From Molossus alvarezi (Eukaryota; Chordata; Mammalia; Chiroptera; Molossidae), in NCBI GenBank assembly GCA_037176705.1, contig CM073895.1, forward strand, positions 3,391,051 to 3,455,050: a stretch of 64,000 nt of DNA. Reading direction: 5' to 3'. Below the pieces are notes generated by a model, which ran no database searches, was not told where the DNA came from, and worked only from the letters and a program-made list of their open reading frames with translations. How positions within the stretch are numbered: the stretch's first letter is position 1; the number at the start of each line of letters is the position of its first letter. This document shows, piece by piece, positions 11,345 through 22,485 of this stretch. Position numbers and translations under genes: made by a program.

Positions 11345-12120
11345 CCCTTTCCAGAATCTCTCCCTCTCCACGTGGTCACCTCCACCAGACATGGAGACCC
11401 CAAAGCCGCCCCGACTCCTGTGGGCTCCCCGGAAATGCAGAGACCCGCGTGTCTGCTGTTCCGTTGTCTGCCTCCTGTCCCTTGAATGCCCAGGCCCGGC
11501 TGCAGACCGAGGGACAGAGGACCAGGCTCTCTGACCTCCGGCTTCCTTCCTCGGGCCCCAGGGCCTCCCACGGGCCTCGCCTTCCTTCGCGGACTCAAAG
11601 CCGTCCGGAGGTCAGTCATCACTGACATTGCTCTGTGTCATTCTTATGGCTGAACACTTCATAGGCACCCCCAGAAATCTGTGGCCCGAGTCCCACACTC
11701 TTACAAAATAAACACTCTCGTGTGCACCAAGGTTACCTGAGGACAGTGTGCTACGGGGGGGAGGGTGGCTCATCCGAGGTGCAGCTTTGACATCGAACCA
11801 GAAAAGACCCAGCGGCAGACTCAGCCAGAGGGGCTCCTCCTCTTCCCCGGTCAGCGCAGGTGGGCACGTGGTTGCGAGCGCAGAGGCCTCCCTCCCTGCT
11901 CCCTGGCTGGGGAGACAGAGCCCGGGGGCTGAGGGCTGTGATGGCCACACATTCAGGAGAGGCAGAAACCGCTCATGGTTTCACTTGGGAAACTGTCCCC
12001 CCTCCGGCTCCTTCCCGGGTCCCTGCGTGCGTCTGGGCCCACATCGGTCCCCACCGCCTGGCCCAGAGGTCTTCTTCAGGACGTCCGAGTCCGCCGAGGT
12101 TACCTTGAGCAGAAGCCAGA
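11345..12120. other. Unique noncoding DNA
   Basis: No gene or repeat recognised. Confidence 0.4.
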
Positions 12121-12124
12121 GACC

Positions 12125-12440
12125 GTGAGCTGTACGCCTTCCTCTGAACACTGTGGCCACAGATGCTGTTGAGAAGGTGATTTTTCTCCCCGGGACCCAG
12201 GGGCAGAGAGATGCTAATGATGTTCCAAATGGTGATGGTTCTGGCCCCGGGAGACAGCCGCCGGGGAGGACCATTTGCTCCCGCGGGGCGCCGGGGATGG
12301 GGCCGAGATCCGGGCCGACACAGCTGTGCCTCCACCAGATGCGTGATTGGCACAGTGCTGCCGCCCCCCCTCTTTATTCCGGGGGCCACAGGCTATAATT
12401 AATTCTTGACTCTGGCAATGCATCAAAGCTTTGGAAAGTA
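12125..12440. promoter_or_regulatory. Possible conserved noncoding element
   Basis: Contains GATGCTAATGATGTTCC near 12210 and GGCTATAATTAATTCTTGAC near 12389, AT-rich motifs separated by a GC-rich, CpG-containing centre (12240-12330). No repeat identity. The regulatory reading is inference. Confidence 0.25.
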
Positions 12441-13255
12441 CAAAGAAGGTTTCCTCACCCCTGCAAGCAGCTCTCCTGGCTGCCTGGGTGTCCCTGCCTC
12501 TCTTCCCTGGCCCCTAACCCCCCGAAACCCGCACACAGGCCAGGGCTGGCTTCCAAGGCAAGGCCTGTGTCTCAGGCGATAGAACGTGCAGTTGGAAATA
12601 CAAATAGAACCGGGAATCCCAGCCGTTCCCCGGGCTGGGTCATCTGCTTTCCTACTGGGCACAGACACCCCGGGCGAGGTGACCGAGGCGGGAACAAGGC
12701 CCCGTCTCCCGCCTCAGTCCCCGCGACGGTGGCCATTTCTGTGTCTGAGACGCACGCTTGGCGTAGAGAAGCATCCGCAGCCCTGTTGCTGCTCACCGCA
12801 GTGCCCTGAACGTGGGCCTCGGGAACCGACGAGGGATAATAACAATAAAGAGAGGAGGGAGGCGGTACAGTCCTGGTGTGCGAGGGATGGACGGCCACGC
12901 GGAGCCACCCTAGGCTCAGCCCTGATCATCCAAACAGCTGTTTCTTCTGCTTCCTGGCCCTGTCCCCAGCTCTCTCAGACCGAAACCTGGAGTCTCTGCG
13001 GTGCCCAGCAGAGGAGCAGGTGTGCCTGGGTCCCCGGCTGGGAGACAGCGCCGCCCTCTGGAGAGAGCGCCGGCCAGGGAGCGCAGCGAAGGGGAGCAGA
13101 ACGTTCCAGATCAGACCGAGACCACTGCTCTGCAAGAGGCTGGAAGGACTCCCTGCCGGTCTGCGACTTCCCTTCCAGCCAGGCCTTTATCCAGAAGGTT
13201 CTCGAGGGCCACAGGCAGCAGGCAGCACGTCAGACAGGGGCCCTTTGGAGAAAGC
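12441..13255. other. Unique noncoding DNA
   Basis: GC-rich; the plus-strand frame 12586-13269 (227 codons) overlaps long frames on other strands and shows no domain, so it is not called a gene. Confidence 0.4.
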
Positions 13256-13257
13256 GG

Positions 13258-13445
13258 TACTCACTTTAGATGCCAAGGTTCCGACCCTGGCCACGCACTC
13301 GAAGGTCGTGCGACATGGGCAGCTGTCTCCGCTCCCTGCACCTCAGTCTTCTCATCTGTAAGTGGACCAGAGAATCGCATCTAACAAACGTGGGTGTGTC
13401 TGAGGATGGAAAGAAAGAGCCAAGTAAAGCATTTAGAACCTGTGC
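13258..13445 (+). mobile_element. MIR SINE
   Basis: Shows GGTTCCGACCCTGGCCACGC, then CACCTCAGTCTTCTCATCTG and TAAGTGGACC, then GAGCCAAGTAAAGCATTTAG, in MIR order (GGTTCGAATCCCGGCTCTGC, CTCAGTTTCCTCATCTGTAA, GTAAAGCGCTTAG). Confidence 0.75.
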
Positions 13446-13779
13446 TTTTGTTATATTGCAAAATACCGTGGGGCCAGTGTGGGGTTGGGGGCTCGTAAGC
13501 ATTCACTGTGCCAACCTCAGTCCCTCCTCCCCTCCGGGAACCAGGCCTCCTGTAGGGTTGGCAAGGTCACCTGAACCAGCAGAGTGACCTTGGGGAGAAG
13601 ATGCTCATGCACCATGGGTTCAGGAAACGTGCATTACAGAGACGTGGGCGGAGATCAAGGAAAACTTCCTGGAAGAGGAGGACCCTGGTTTACGGCGGTC
13701 TCCACAGTGACCCGTGATCACTGCAGTTCTTCCGAGTACGGGTGGTTCTGGGAGGTGACGGGTCTCCCGGAAAGGCCGT

Positions 13780-13915
13780 GAACTCAGACGCTGTGGGCAC
13801 ACTCCCGTCCTTGGCCACATACCAGCTGTGCGCCCTGAGCACGAGGCTCCCCGTCAGCTGCCGGGGACCCACCTGCTGGCCTCCCAGGGAGTCACTGAGA
13901 GTCAAGAGAGATGGT
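13780..13915 (+). mobile_element. MIR-like fragment
   Basis: The phrase GGCCACATACCAGCTGTGCG followed by CTCCCCGTCAGCTG and a GTCACTGAGAGTCAAGAGAG block resembles the MIR central region (CTCTGCCACTTACTAGCTG). Weak similarity. Confidence 0.45.
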
Positions 13916-14200
13916 GCGCGCGAGGCTGAAATCTGGCTGTCACTTCCCTTCCTTCCCTGACATTTGTTACAAGACTCTCCCAGGTGTCCCGCCTCCTGGG
14001 CAGATGTGAGCCCTGACGCTGGCTCTCAGTTACTGATGAAGCATAAGGCGGCCGTGTTCATTCATCTCTGGTTACAGGCTGCCGGCGGCACGGTGCCTCT
14101 CTGCTTGGGTGCAGAGCTAACAGCTGCACGAAACGCAAGTCAAGTGGCGTCACTTTGGTGTATTTGGGTGCTGGACACGGGGGGCTCTCGCCCCACATCC
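13916..14200. other. Unique noncoding DNA
   Basis: Nothing recognised. Confidence 0.4.
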
Positions 14201-14204
14201 AACA

Positions 14205-14280
14205 GGCTTTCCTGAGGACCCACTGTGTGCTGGGACCAGGATCCCAGGTGCTGGGGTTGCAGAGGTAAATGCCCCGGGCC
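14205..14280 (+). mobile_element. L2 3' end fragment
   Basis: GAGGACCCACTGTGTGCTGG followed by AGGTGCTGGGGTTGCAGAGG and TAAATGCC resembles the L2 3' end (ACCTACTATGTGCCAGGCAC and GCGCTGGGGATACAGCGG). Confidence 0.5.
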
Positions 14281-14284
14281 GCAC

Positions 14285-15235
14285 CTTGACAGGGTTCTGT
14301 CTGCGGTGCGTCTGCGGTGCACCCGAGTCTGCGGTGCACCCGAGCGAAGCCCGGTCCTCGTTCCCGCCGCCTCTGCAGGCAGGAGGGAGTCCCGCCTGTG
14401 CCTGGCCTCGCTCCACCCCCGGCACAGCGTCCAGGTGATGTGGGCTGATGCTGCCAATGATCTTCACGTCTCAAATCCACAGCAGGACTCTCAAACCTCT
14501 TCATACCCCCCTCCGGCAGTCACCCCATCAACCATTTCTTGCTTCTCAAGCAGATCCCCTGTCTGGTTTCTGGCCGCCCTCCCCCAGCCTCCCCCCAGCT
14601 GCTCTGGACCCTCCTCTGCCCACCGGGACTCCAGCTACAGGCAGTCTGCGACGCTGGCCGCTCCCGCTGCCCCATCCCCCGGCCACCGAGACCACGCGCC
14701 CCTTCCCACGGGCCGATGCCTCCACGGCACCATATGGTCCAAAGGTCAAGAGCCCTTATTTCCATGGCACAGCCTGTGTTTGAGAGGATGGCCCCATGGA
14801 CCCAGGCAACAAGCCAGAACGGTGGGAACCACCTGCCCTCTCTCTCGATCACCACCACCCGCCACGTCGCTGGTTTCCCCGGGGGTCTCAGGACACCCAT
14901 CCTGAGTGCAGGGCGTCTGTCTCCAGGGCCAGCACCCGGAACCCAGAACCACGGACCCTTGGCAAGCACCCTTCTCTAGGGCTCTTCACCTACTCCCATC
15001 CCTCGAGACTTACTTCTATTCTTTTATTTGTAAGAAAAAATAATAGCCATCTCCTTGGCCAACAAATAGACTTTGGCCAGGGCCTTGGAGGGTCCGGGGA
15101 TCCTCCCTGCCTCTCCCCAAACATACCCCCACCCTCCTTTTGAATGGCAAGTCTCTGGTGTTTGTTTATTGCTTTGCCTCCTGTGTGTGTCCCCGAATTC
15201 TGCCTGCTGCGATCTTTACATGAGAAAAAGGAGGC
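14285..15235. other. Unique GC-rich noncoding DNA
   Basis: No gene or dispersed repeat. A small local duplication, GTCTGCGGTGC repeated three times with CACCCGA after two of them, lies at about 14298-14345. Confidence 0.4.
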
Positions 15236-15324
15236 TACATACGACCTCTGTGACCTGCCTCTGTAGCGTGTATCGCGGTGAGAGTCACTCGTGTGGTGTG
15301 TGACTTACTCATTCCCGTCTCCAG

Positions 15325-15425
15325 AACCCACCATTCACTTATCCACGCTACGGCTGGACACTCGGAGTGCTGTCGGTCTGTGGCTCTGAAACATCCCTGT
15401 GTGGGTCCCCGTATGAAAACGCACA
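15325..15425 (-). mobile_element. Decayed L1 antisense fragment
   Basis: CATTCACTTATCCACGCTAC, GGACACTCGGAG, GTCTGTGGCTCTGAAACATC and CCTGTGTGGGTCCCCGTATG track the antisense L1 ORF2 3' end (TCCATTCACCTGTTGATGG, GGTTGTTTC, CTGCTATGAACATTC, GTGTAGGTTTTTGTATG). Heavily diverged. Confidence 0.4.
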
Positions 15426-15464
15426 GCCCCCGACTGGCAATGGAGACCCTCGGGACACTGCGCT

Positions 15465-15481
15465 GGGTTAGGGTTAGGGTT
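15465..15481 (+). repeat. Short interstitial telomere-like repeat
   Basis: GGGTTAGGGTTAGGGTT is almost three copies of the vertebrate telomere hexamer TTAGGG. It is too short for a telomere and is embedded in ordinary sequence. Confidence 0.8.
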
Positions 15482-15599
15482 CCCGTCTCTGCTGTGTGTG
15501 AGTTCACCCTGGATTTCCTCGTGGGTGAAGCAGGGTACCCCCACTCGAATCGCTCACCTTGTGAGTAGAGTTTCCAGCGGGCTCTTCCCTCAACAACAA

Positions 15600-16985
15600 A
15601 CGCGATCTGCCCAGAGGTCTTTGCTGGAGAATTTTACAAAGAATTCAAAAAAGAACATCAATTACACATAATCTCTTCCAGAGAATCTGAGGAGGAGACA
15701 ATTCCCGATTCATTTAGTGGAGCTAGAATTACCTCGAGACCAAAATACACACATACAAAAGAAAATGCCAAAAAGATAAAAAAGAATGACCCAGTGAAAA
15801 CAACTACAGGCTAATATTCCTCATGAATACGGGTTTTCAAAAATCCTTCGCAAATAGAATTCAGCAACAAATGAGAGAGACGACATGCCATGGCCAAGCA
15901 GGGTCTACTCCAGGGATGCGAACTGGTTTGATATTTAAAATTAAACAATGGAATCCATCATCTTAACAGGTTCAAGAAGCGAAATCATATCCATCACTGA
16001 AGAAAATGCATTTGACAAAAATCCAGCAACCATCTGTGATAAAAATTCTTGGAAAAACAGAAATAGAAGAGAACTTCTTCTACTTGATAGAATCCAAAAA
16101 AAAAAAAAATGTACAACTCACATCATACTTCTTAAAAATATGTTTTTATTGATATTTTAGAACGAGAGGGAGAGAAATAGAAACATTGATGTGAGAGAGA
16201 AACATCAGTCAGCTGCCTCCTGCACGCCCCCTCCTGGGGATCAAGCCCACAACCCCGGGATGTACCCTATCGGGGAATTGAGTCAGGATGTCTCGGTCCA
16301 TGGGACAGCCCTCCATCCACTGAGCCATCCAGGCTGGGCTCACATCATACTTAGTGGTGAAAAATTGGACATTTTTCCTCTTAGAGGGGACCAGGCAAGG
16401 GTGTCTTATTCAATATCGAGCTTGAAGCTGTAGCCAGGGGAAGAAGGCATAGCAAGGGGAATAAAGGCATGAAGATTGGAAAGGAAGAAATATAAATGGC
16501 CCTGCTTGCACACAACATGATTACTTGTGTAGAAAATTCAAAGGAATTGACAAAAAAATTCCTAGAACTAATACACGAGTTCAGCAAGGTTGAAAGATAC
16601 AAAGTAAACATACAAAAATCAATTGCATTTTTACACATTAACAATGAAGACATGGACGCTGGAGTTTAAAAGGCAATATAATTTATAATCACTTAAAAAT
16701 GAAATACGTGCAACGCGAACAGAACATGTACAGGATTTTCATGCTGGAAATTACAGAAATGCTGCCGAAAGAAATCAAAGATCTAAATAAATGGAGCAAA
16801 TACTCTGCCCACGGATTAGAAGACTCAATGTAGTGTGTGTGTGTGTGTGTGTGTCCATTCTCCTTTAATTAATATTCAGGTTTAGCACAATTCATTTCAA
16901 AATCTCAGCAAGGCTTTTTGCAGACACAGACATGACTATTCTAAACTTCGTGCGGAAACCTCAAGGAGCTAAAACAATTCTGAAA
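15600..16985 (+). pseudogene. L1M LINE, ORF2 reverse-transcriptase part, decayed
   Basis: This plus-strand segment follows L1 ORF2 from upstream of the reverse-transcriptase core (CATTTGACAAAAATCCAGC at about 16010, encoding AFDKNPA) through AACTTCTTCTACTTGATAG, GGTGAAAAATTGGACATTTT, GGACCAGGCAAGGGTGTC and GAATTCAAAGGAATTGAC-like blocks to ACTCTGCCCACGGATTAG. At the catalytic position the usual FADD codons read as AHN (16508-16519), so the active-site aspartates are lost. Many stops and indels are present. It is interrupted by a Ves SINE (16131-16340) and a (GT)n tract (16833-16854). It continues after a second Ves at 17246. Confidence 0.85.
16131..16340 (-). mobile_element. Ves SINE inserted in L1
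   Basis: Antisense Ves copy: tail side at 16131, the GAAACATTGATGTGAGAGAG block, CTGCCTCCTGCACGCCCCC, and the tRNA head ending at 16340 (AGCCATCCAGGCTGGGCT on the plus strand). Flanked by a target-site duplication CACATCATACTT at 16119-16130 and 16341-16352, which also lines up the interrupted L1 sequence. Confidence 0.92.
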
Positions 16986-16992
16986 AAGATCA

Positions 16993-17238
16993 GCCCTGGC
17001 CAGTTGGGCTCAGCGGTCAGAGCGTCGGCCTGCGGTCCGGAGAGACCCGGGTTCGGTTCCCGCTAAGGGCACATACCTCGGTTGCAGTTTGTCCCCGGCC
17101 CTGGTTGGGTCATGTGGGTGGCCACTCGATGTGTCCCTTTCACGTCGATGTATCTCTCTCTCTCCCTCCCCCTCCCACTCTATCTAAACAAAATATCAAA
17201 AAAATGTCCTTGGCTGAGGATTAAAAAAGAAGAAGAAG
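16993..17238 (+). mobile_element. Ves SINE inserted in L1
   Basis: GCCCTGGCCAGTTGGGCTCA opens the tRNA head; the B-box GGTTCGGTTCCCG, GGGCACATACCTCGGTTGCA, a TCGATGTATCTCTCTC block, the CCACTCTATCTAAA block and a GAGGATTAAAAAAGAAGAAG tail follow. The flanking duplication AAGATCA is at 16986-16992 and 17239-17245. It belongs to the head variant with CGGCCTGCGGTCCGGAGAGA. Confidence 0.92.
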
Positions 17239-17245
17239 AAGATCA

Positions 17246-17440
17246 AAGAGGGTTTGACCCAATTTCGGGTTACGTAGCCACGGTTGTCTAGCATGGGTGA
17301 TATTGTTGGTAAAATGGGCACATAAATCAATGGAAAATAACAGAAAACCCAGAAAAAAACCCATCCAGCATTTCCAATTAATTGTTGAGGAAGGTGCAAA
17401 AGTAATCCGATGGGGAAAAGATAGACGTTTCAACACATGC
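17246..17440 (+). pseudogene. L1M ORF2 fragment (continuation)
   Basis: Resumes the L1 interrupted by the Ves SINE. GGGCACATAAATCAATGG, AACCCAGAAAAAAACCCATC, CCAATTAATTGTTGAGG and GGGGAAAAGATAGACG match the L1 ORF2 C-terminal region in order. Ends where the MLT1 LTR begins. Confidence 0.8.
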
Positions 17441-17445
17441 AAGGT

Positions 17446-17930
17446 GTTATGGACTGAACTGTATCTCCCCCAAAAAAGGCATGTGGAAGTCTTAAACTCC
17501 AGCCTCTCAGAAGGGGAGCTTATTTGGAAAAAGGATCTTTAAAGAAGTTATCCAGCTAAAATGAGGTCATTAGGGTGCATCCTAATCCAATACAACGGGA
17601 GTCCTTCTAATAAGGGGACCTTTGGACACAGAGACAGACAAGCGAGAGAAAAGATACAGTGAAGGAACAGGCAGGGTTCCACGTTAAGCTGAAGGCAGAT
17701 GTCGGGGTGATGCTTCCACAAGCCCGGGAGCACCCAAGATGGAAGGGACCCACCAGAATCTGGGGGAGAGGCTAGAAGCGATTCCCTGGTTCCCCCAAAG
17801 GAACTGAGCCTGCCGACACCTTGACCTGGGACTTCTCACCCGCAGAACCCAGGGAGAATAAATGTCTGTTATTTAAGGCAGTGGGTCTGCGGTGCTTTGT
17901 CATGGGGGCCCCAGGAAACCAGGAGCCACA
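17446..17930 (+). mobile_element. MLT1 solo LTR inserted in L1
   Basis: Starts TGTTATGGACTGAACTGTAT, with GTCTTAAACTCCAGCC, ATGAGGTCATTAGGGTGC, CCTAATCCAATACAACGGGA, a CCTTGACCTGGGACTTC block and the AATAAATGTCTGTTATTTAA polyadenylation-type end. The L1 sequence on each side is continuous in L1 order, so the LTR inserted into the L1 before or after the SINEs. A clean target duplication was not resolved. Confidence 0.85.
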
Positions 17931-17934
17931 GACA

Positions 17935-19092
17935 TGAACCCCAACCCAAACTTCACACCTGAAACAGAAAGGACCTCAACATGAACCATGGAATTAAATG
18001 TAAAACATAAAACTTTTAGGAAAAACACACACACAGGAGAAAAATCTTTAGATTCTAGGGCGGGCAGAGAGTTAAGCTTGACACCCAAAGCAGAACCCCT
18101 CAAAGGAAAGAATGATCAATTAGACTCCATCAACATTAAAATATTTTGCTCTGCGCAAGATTCCACTAAGAGGATGAAAAACCAAGCTACAGATTGGCAG
18201 AAAATATTTGCAAACCACACATTTGACAAAAGACTAGTATCTAAGATAAATACAGTGCTCTCCAAATGCGATAGTGGGGGGGGGGGGGAAGCAATCCAAT
18301 TAGAAAATGGCATGAAACATATTTCACTGAGGAGAATATACAAATGTCAGGTAAGCACAGGAGGCACTGGGCACCAGGAGCCAGCAGGGGGATGCAAATT
18401 AAAGTCACCGTGAGATCCCACCTCCTCCCTCTCCAAACGGCTAAAACAAAAATATCGATCATTCCAGAGGCTGGCAGGGTGCAGAGAAGCCCATCAGTCA
18501 CACAGTTGGTGAGAACTGCAAAGGGGAAAGTCACTGTGGAAGACACTTGGGGGATTTAAAAACATTAAACATAACGGCCACCCAGGCCGGCGCCAGCAGC
18601 CCTGCACCTGCAGCCCAGAGAAGGGCAGACGCCTCACACTGAAACTTGGGCACAGGCGTGGGTCGCAGCGCTCCATGATGTCCTCCGGCGGGTGAGTGAT
18701 CCACCCGTGGAATCCCACTCAGCCTCGGAAACCACCAGACTATGGATACACTCCATCACCTGTACAAACCTCCGGAATTTCGCTCAGTGAAGAAAGCCAA
18801 GCCCAAAAGGTGACGTCCTTAAGGACTCCATGTACAGGACCTTCTTGAAGGAGAAAATGACCGAAATAGAGAACAAAGGCAGGGCGCCAGGGGGCGGGGA
18901 GCTGGGAGGGCAGGGAAGTGGGCGTGGCCACAGTGTATCCTGACTGTATCCCAGTTCCTGTCCTGGTGTGAAACTGGACATAACTGGGCACGGTGTTGCC
19001 ACTGGGGACCACAGTGATGTCTCTGTGTTATTTCTTACCTCTGCAGGTGAATCAGCAATGATTTCAAGATCAAAAGTTTAATTAAAAAAAAA
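17935..19092 (+). pseudogene. L1M ORF2 3' end and 3' UTR, decayed
   Basis: AAATGTAAAACATAAAACTT, GACACCCAAAGCAGAACCCC, TTTTGCTCTGCGCAAGATTC, AGACTAGTATCTAAGATAAA, ATGCAAATTAAAGTCACCG, TCACTGTGGAAGAC and AGTGAAGAAAGCCAAGCCC follow the last part of L1M ORF2. TTATTTCTTACCTCTGCAG and CAAAAGTTTAATTAAAAAAA mark the 3' UTR and tail. A G-run lies at about 18275-18288. No intact frame remains. Confidence 0.87.
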
Positions 19093-20061
19093 TGCAGGTC
19101 TGGTTATTATGCTCTATTGATAAAAGAGCAAAAAACAAACAAACAAAAAACCTTTCTGGACTTCCTCCATGCCTGACAAGAAGCCTGTGCTCTTATCCAG
19201 GCTCAGGACCCAGGAGGTCTGGTGTCCAACCCCTGACCTCCGATGCTCCTCCCCCGCAGGGCCCTGTTCCATCACCCTGACCCCTCCCCTTCCTGCCTGG
19301 GCTCCCAGCATGCTCCCTGCTCCCAGAAGCATATAGTGTCACACAATGAATTCCTTATTTCTAGGGAGGATTTTAGGACAACAAATACCTGCAAACCCCT
19401 GCTACGGGCCAGGCCTGGGGTGCCAGAAGAAATACAGTATACCTGCTTAAAGCTGAATGTCAGCTAAATAACAAATAATGTTTGGTGTAAGGATACCGCA
19501 CATCTGGCATGGGATGTCCTTATATTAAAATTATCTGTTGTTTCTCCGAAGTCCAAATGCGGCTGGGCATCGTGTACTTTGATTTGCTGCACCGGACCCC
19601 TGGCTGCCCCTGGCGGGGAGCGTCTGTGCTGCGTCCTTGTCCGGCCCTCTCTGGCCTCGCTCCCTCTCCCTGAGCCTCTGGCGAGTTCCTCCACTTAAGC
19701 CTTTCTCTCGGGCTGAGAAACTCTTTCCGAGTCTTCAAAGACAGGAATGCTTTTTGAAAAAGTCGGCCCTGCAAACAGGAAGACAACACTGGCGATCTGG
19801 GTCACCAGAGCCCACGCGAAGGACACGCTGCTCCCCAGCCCCGCTCCCCACTGAGCTCCCTCGATTTCCTTTTGAATCTTTTTTATACCTTTTGAAGTCT
19901 CCAGGAAATTTCCTAAGAAGACTAGTCCTTAAGGATAAGCCTTTAAAAAGCGATTTGCCCTGCTTGGGCCCAATGCTGAACTCTTCAGCTCCCTGGCAAG
20001 GAATCTTCCTTTTCAAGTGAAGCCCTGGAGGAGTCGGGCAGCAAGGCACCCCCCTGCCCCG

Positions 20062-20098
<37 letters not shown>

Positions 20099-20380
20099 CA
20101 CGCACTTTGGCTGGCTTCAGCTTCGAGAACTCTCCTTACTAGTGATGGACGAGTGCATGCTTGCAAAATGAGCCAATTATTCAAAGGGCTTCGTTGAGAG
20201 AGACAAATTCCTCCACAGATGCTCTCCTGGGAGAAGGGCAGCGTTCCAACATCTGCCTGCAGATAAGGGGTCTGCAAAGCTCTGGTGGAGGTGGGGTTGT
20301 GGGAAGGATGCATTCCAAAGGTCAGGGTGACTCTGGGCAGAGAGGAAATCAGCTCTGCATAAGGAACAGGATGGTCAGTC

Positions 20381-20412
<32 letters not shown>

Positions 20413-20590
20413 ACAATTTCTTGTTGATGGCCTTGTCTTGCACACTCACAGATAGAAAGTTCCTTAGACTCAGAGCTAGAGCCCTTTCTGCTTCATGCAG
20501 ATTGAAGATGCTGTACCTACCTGCCGGTGAGTCGGGAGGGGCTCACAAAGCCACTGCAGTGTAACTGAAAGTCAGACTGAAGGGCTGCGT
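19093..20590. other. Unique noncoding DNA with two microsatellites
   Basis: No gene or dispersed repeat recognised. A (CA)n tract lies at 20062-20096 and a (GT)n tract at 20382-20411. The long minus-strand frame 19735-20445 runs through both tracts and is not a gene. Confidence 0.45.
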
Positions 20591-20591
20591 G

Positions 20592-20817
20592 AGCCTGGCT
20601 GGTGTGGCTCAGTGGTTGAGCACTGACCCTGCACCAAGAGGTTGCTGGTTCGATTCCCGGTCAGGACACATCCCCAGGTTCTGGGCCAAATCCCCAGTGG
20701 GGGGAGGGCATGCAGGAGGCGGCCAATTGATGTTCCCTGCATCGATGTTTCTGTCTCTCCCTCCCTCTCCCTTCCTCTCTCTCTAAAATCAATACAGGGA
20801 AAAAAAATTTTTTTAAA
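20592..20817 (+). mobile_element. Ves SINE, full-length
   Basis: Head GCCTGGCTGGTGTGGCTCAG, B box GGTTCGATTCCCGGTCAGG, CCCCAGTGGGGGG, CATCGATGTTTCTGTCTCTC and a CTCTAAAATCAATA tail region. Flanked by a near-perfect duplication AAGGGCTGCGTGA / AAGGGCTGTGTGA (one mismatch). It belongs to the head variant with GCACCAAGAGGTTGCTGG. Confidence 0.95.
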
Positions 20818-22125
20818 GAAGGGCTGTGTGACACAGGCTCATTGTCACCCACCTGTGTAACATGGTCTAGTTGCTATCCAGCCCGGGGACCCAGCCCATC
20901 CCAAGGCCTTAGAGCATCAACCTGTGAAACGGGAAACAGAGGGTGGGCTGCATCAGAGCCTCCCATTCGGGCCTTGACGATGCACCCCACCCGGGTCCCC
21001 TCCCCACCAGGATCAGGTCCCTGAGAGGGGCGGCTGTCTGCAGACCACCTCCTCTGCGGACCTTGTGCCCACTCAGTTCGCTGATCACCGGTGGAAGGGC
21101 AGAGAATCCGCTTCCCCTTCTTCCTCTCTTCCTTCCTCTGAGTCCTGTGCCCCACACACCCCACTCCCGCCGTCCTGTGTCCCACACACCCCACTCCTGC
21201 CGTGCCCCCTTCCTGCCCGGTATGGAAAGGGTGGAGATCACTTCAGGCGGCTCGGTCCGCTGGAAATCCTGTGCTTGGGGACAGTCCCGTGAGCCGGAGC
21301 TTCCTCAGTCGGGGAAGGGCGGGACTGCGCCCGACTGGGCATGTTCGGGTCTCTGCCGCTGCCAGCTGCCTGTCACCCACGCCAGGCACGCGCGGGGGAG
21401 GAGCGTGAGCAGCACCGCGAGCATCACTACAGCTGTTGCTTGGTGTCGCTTCTCTGCCTGGCTCTGGGTACCAGGGCGCGAGGCGTCACCAGGTGTGCTT
21501 CTAACGAGCAGAATTAGGCCTCCTTCATGCTTTGATGGTGCCAATTAGCTTCCCAGTACGGGCGCCAAGATTTTTTTCTAATTAAGGCAGGAACGGTGTC
21601 TCAGTCTATAATAATCTCATTTAAAGTGTGTCCAAAACACCTCGCGCGCTTTGTTCAGGAACATCCTTCCTCCGCACTTTGTGGCTGTGCGCACGGATCC
21701 CCGGGTGCCGAGCCTCGGGGGTGGCTGCCCCGACACGCGCACCCCGCGAGTGTGGGGTCGTGGCCTCGAGGGACAAACGGGGTGTCCCAGCGGGGTTGGC
21801 ACGTTCGCACACCAAAGACCGGCTCATCTCTGAAGAGACTCAGGACTGTGATACAAAAGGAACAGGGCCGTCTTCGCAGGGGGCCCCTCCGCCGCGCAGG
21901 CATGGACTGGAACTTGACCAGCTGCAAAACCCAGAGCAAGGACCCTTCGGACGCCCCAGAGAAGGGAAGACCTGGGACCAAGGCTGGTCCTGAGTCTCAT
22001 GAGAGCGGAGCTCAGCGCAGGCCGGACTCAGGGGACTGGAGGTGCGGAGAGCGAGCACCTGGGTGGGCGTGGTCACCGCGGAGGGACCCCGGGCACACTG
22101 GGTACACGGTGGGGCTCGATCAGTA
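20818..22125. other. Unique noncoding DNA; AT-rich island near 21540-21660
   Basis: GC-rich and without recognised repeats. Around 21540-21640, GGTGCCAATTAGCTTCCC, TTTTTTTCTAATTAAGGC and TATAATAATCTCATTTAAAG give a short AT-rich, homeodomain-type island that could be conserved. Confidence 0.35.
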
Positions 22126-22129
22126 GTCG

Positions 22130-22485
22130 TCCAACAATTTTTTTCAATGCAAAGTGCTTTTATTTATTAACTTTTTAAAATGTAGCTGGCATACACAATT
22201 GTACAGATTTCAGGAGTACAGCATAGTGTTTGGACATGTACACACCTCAGGAGGTGACACCCCAGAAGTCTTGTACCCACCTGCACCGGACACAGTTACT
22301 GCAGCGTTAGTGACGCCGCTCCCCACGCTGTGCTTGACACCCGGTGACTGTTCCAAAACTGCCGGTTTGTACTTCTTAATCCCTTCCCTTTGCGCCCGTC
22401 TCCCAACCCTCTCCCGTCTGGCAGCCAGCAGTTTGTTCTCTGTGTCTATGAGTTTGTTTCTGTTTCAACAGCCTTTCTGGAGGAA
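22130..22485 (-). pseudogene. L1M 3' UTR, antisense
   Basis: GTACAGATTTCAGGAGTACA, CAGTTACTGCAGC, CCACGCTGTGCTTGAC, GTTTGTACTTCTTAATCCC and GTCTGGCAGCCAGCAGTTTG, then TGTGTCTATGAGTTTG, match the antisense 3' UTR of L1M in order (TTTCAGGTGTACAACA, AGTTTGTACCTTTGACC, CTCTGGCAACCACCAGTCTG, TGTATCTATGAGTTTG). Confidence 0.75.

Noticed and set aside
12586..13269. 227-codon plus-strand frame
   Set aside because: Overlaps other long frames, contains no domain, and ends in a MIR element.
15600..19092. A possibly active L1
   Set aside because: Catalytic aspartates are lost, frames are broken, and three younger elements interrupt it.
20592..20670. tRNA genes at the many GGTTCGATTCC B boxes
   Set aside because: Each is the head of a Ves SINE with the SINE body and tail attached; a mature tRNA fold was not seen.
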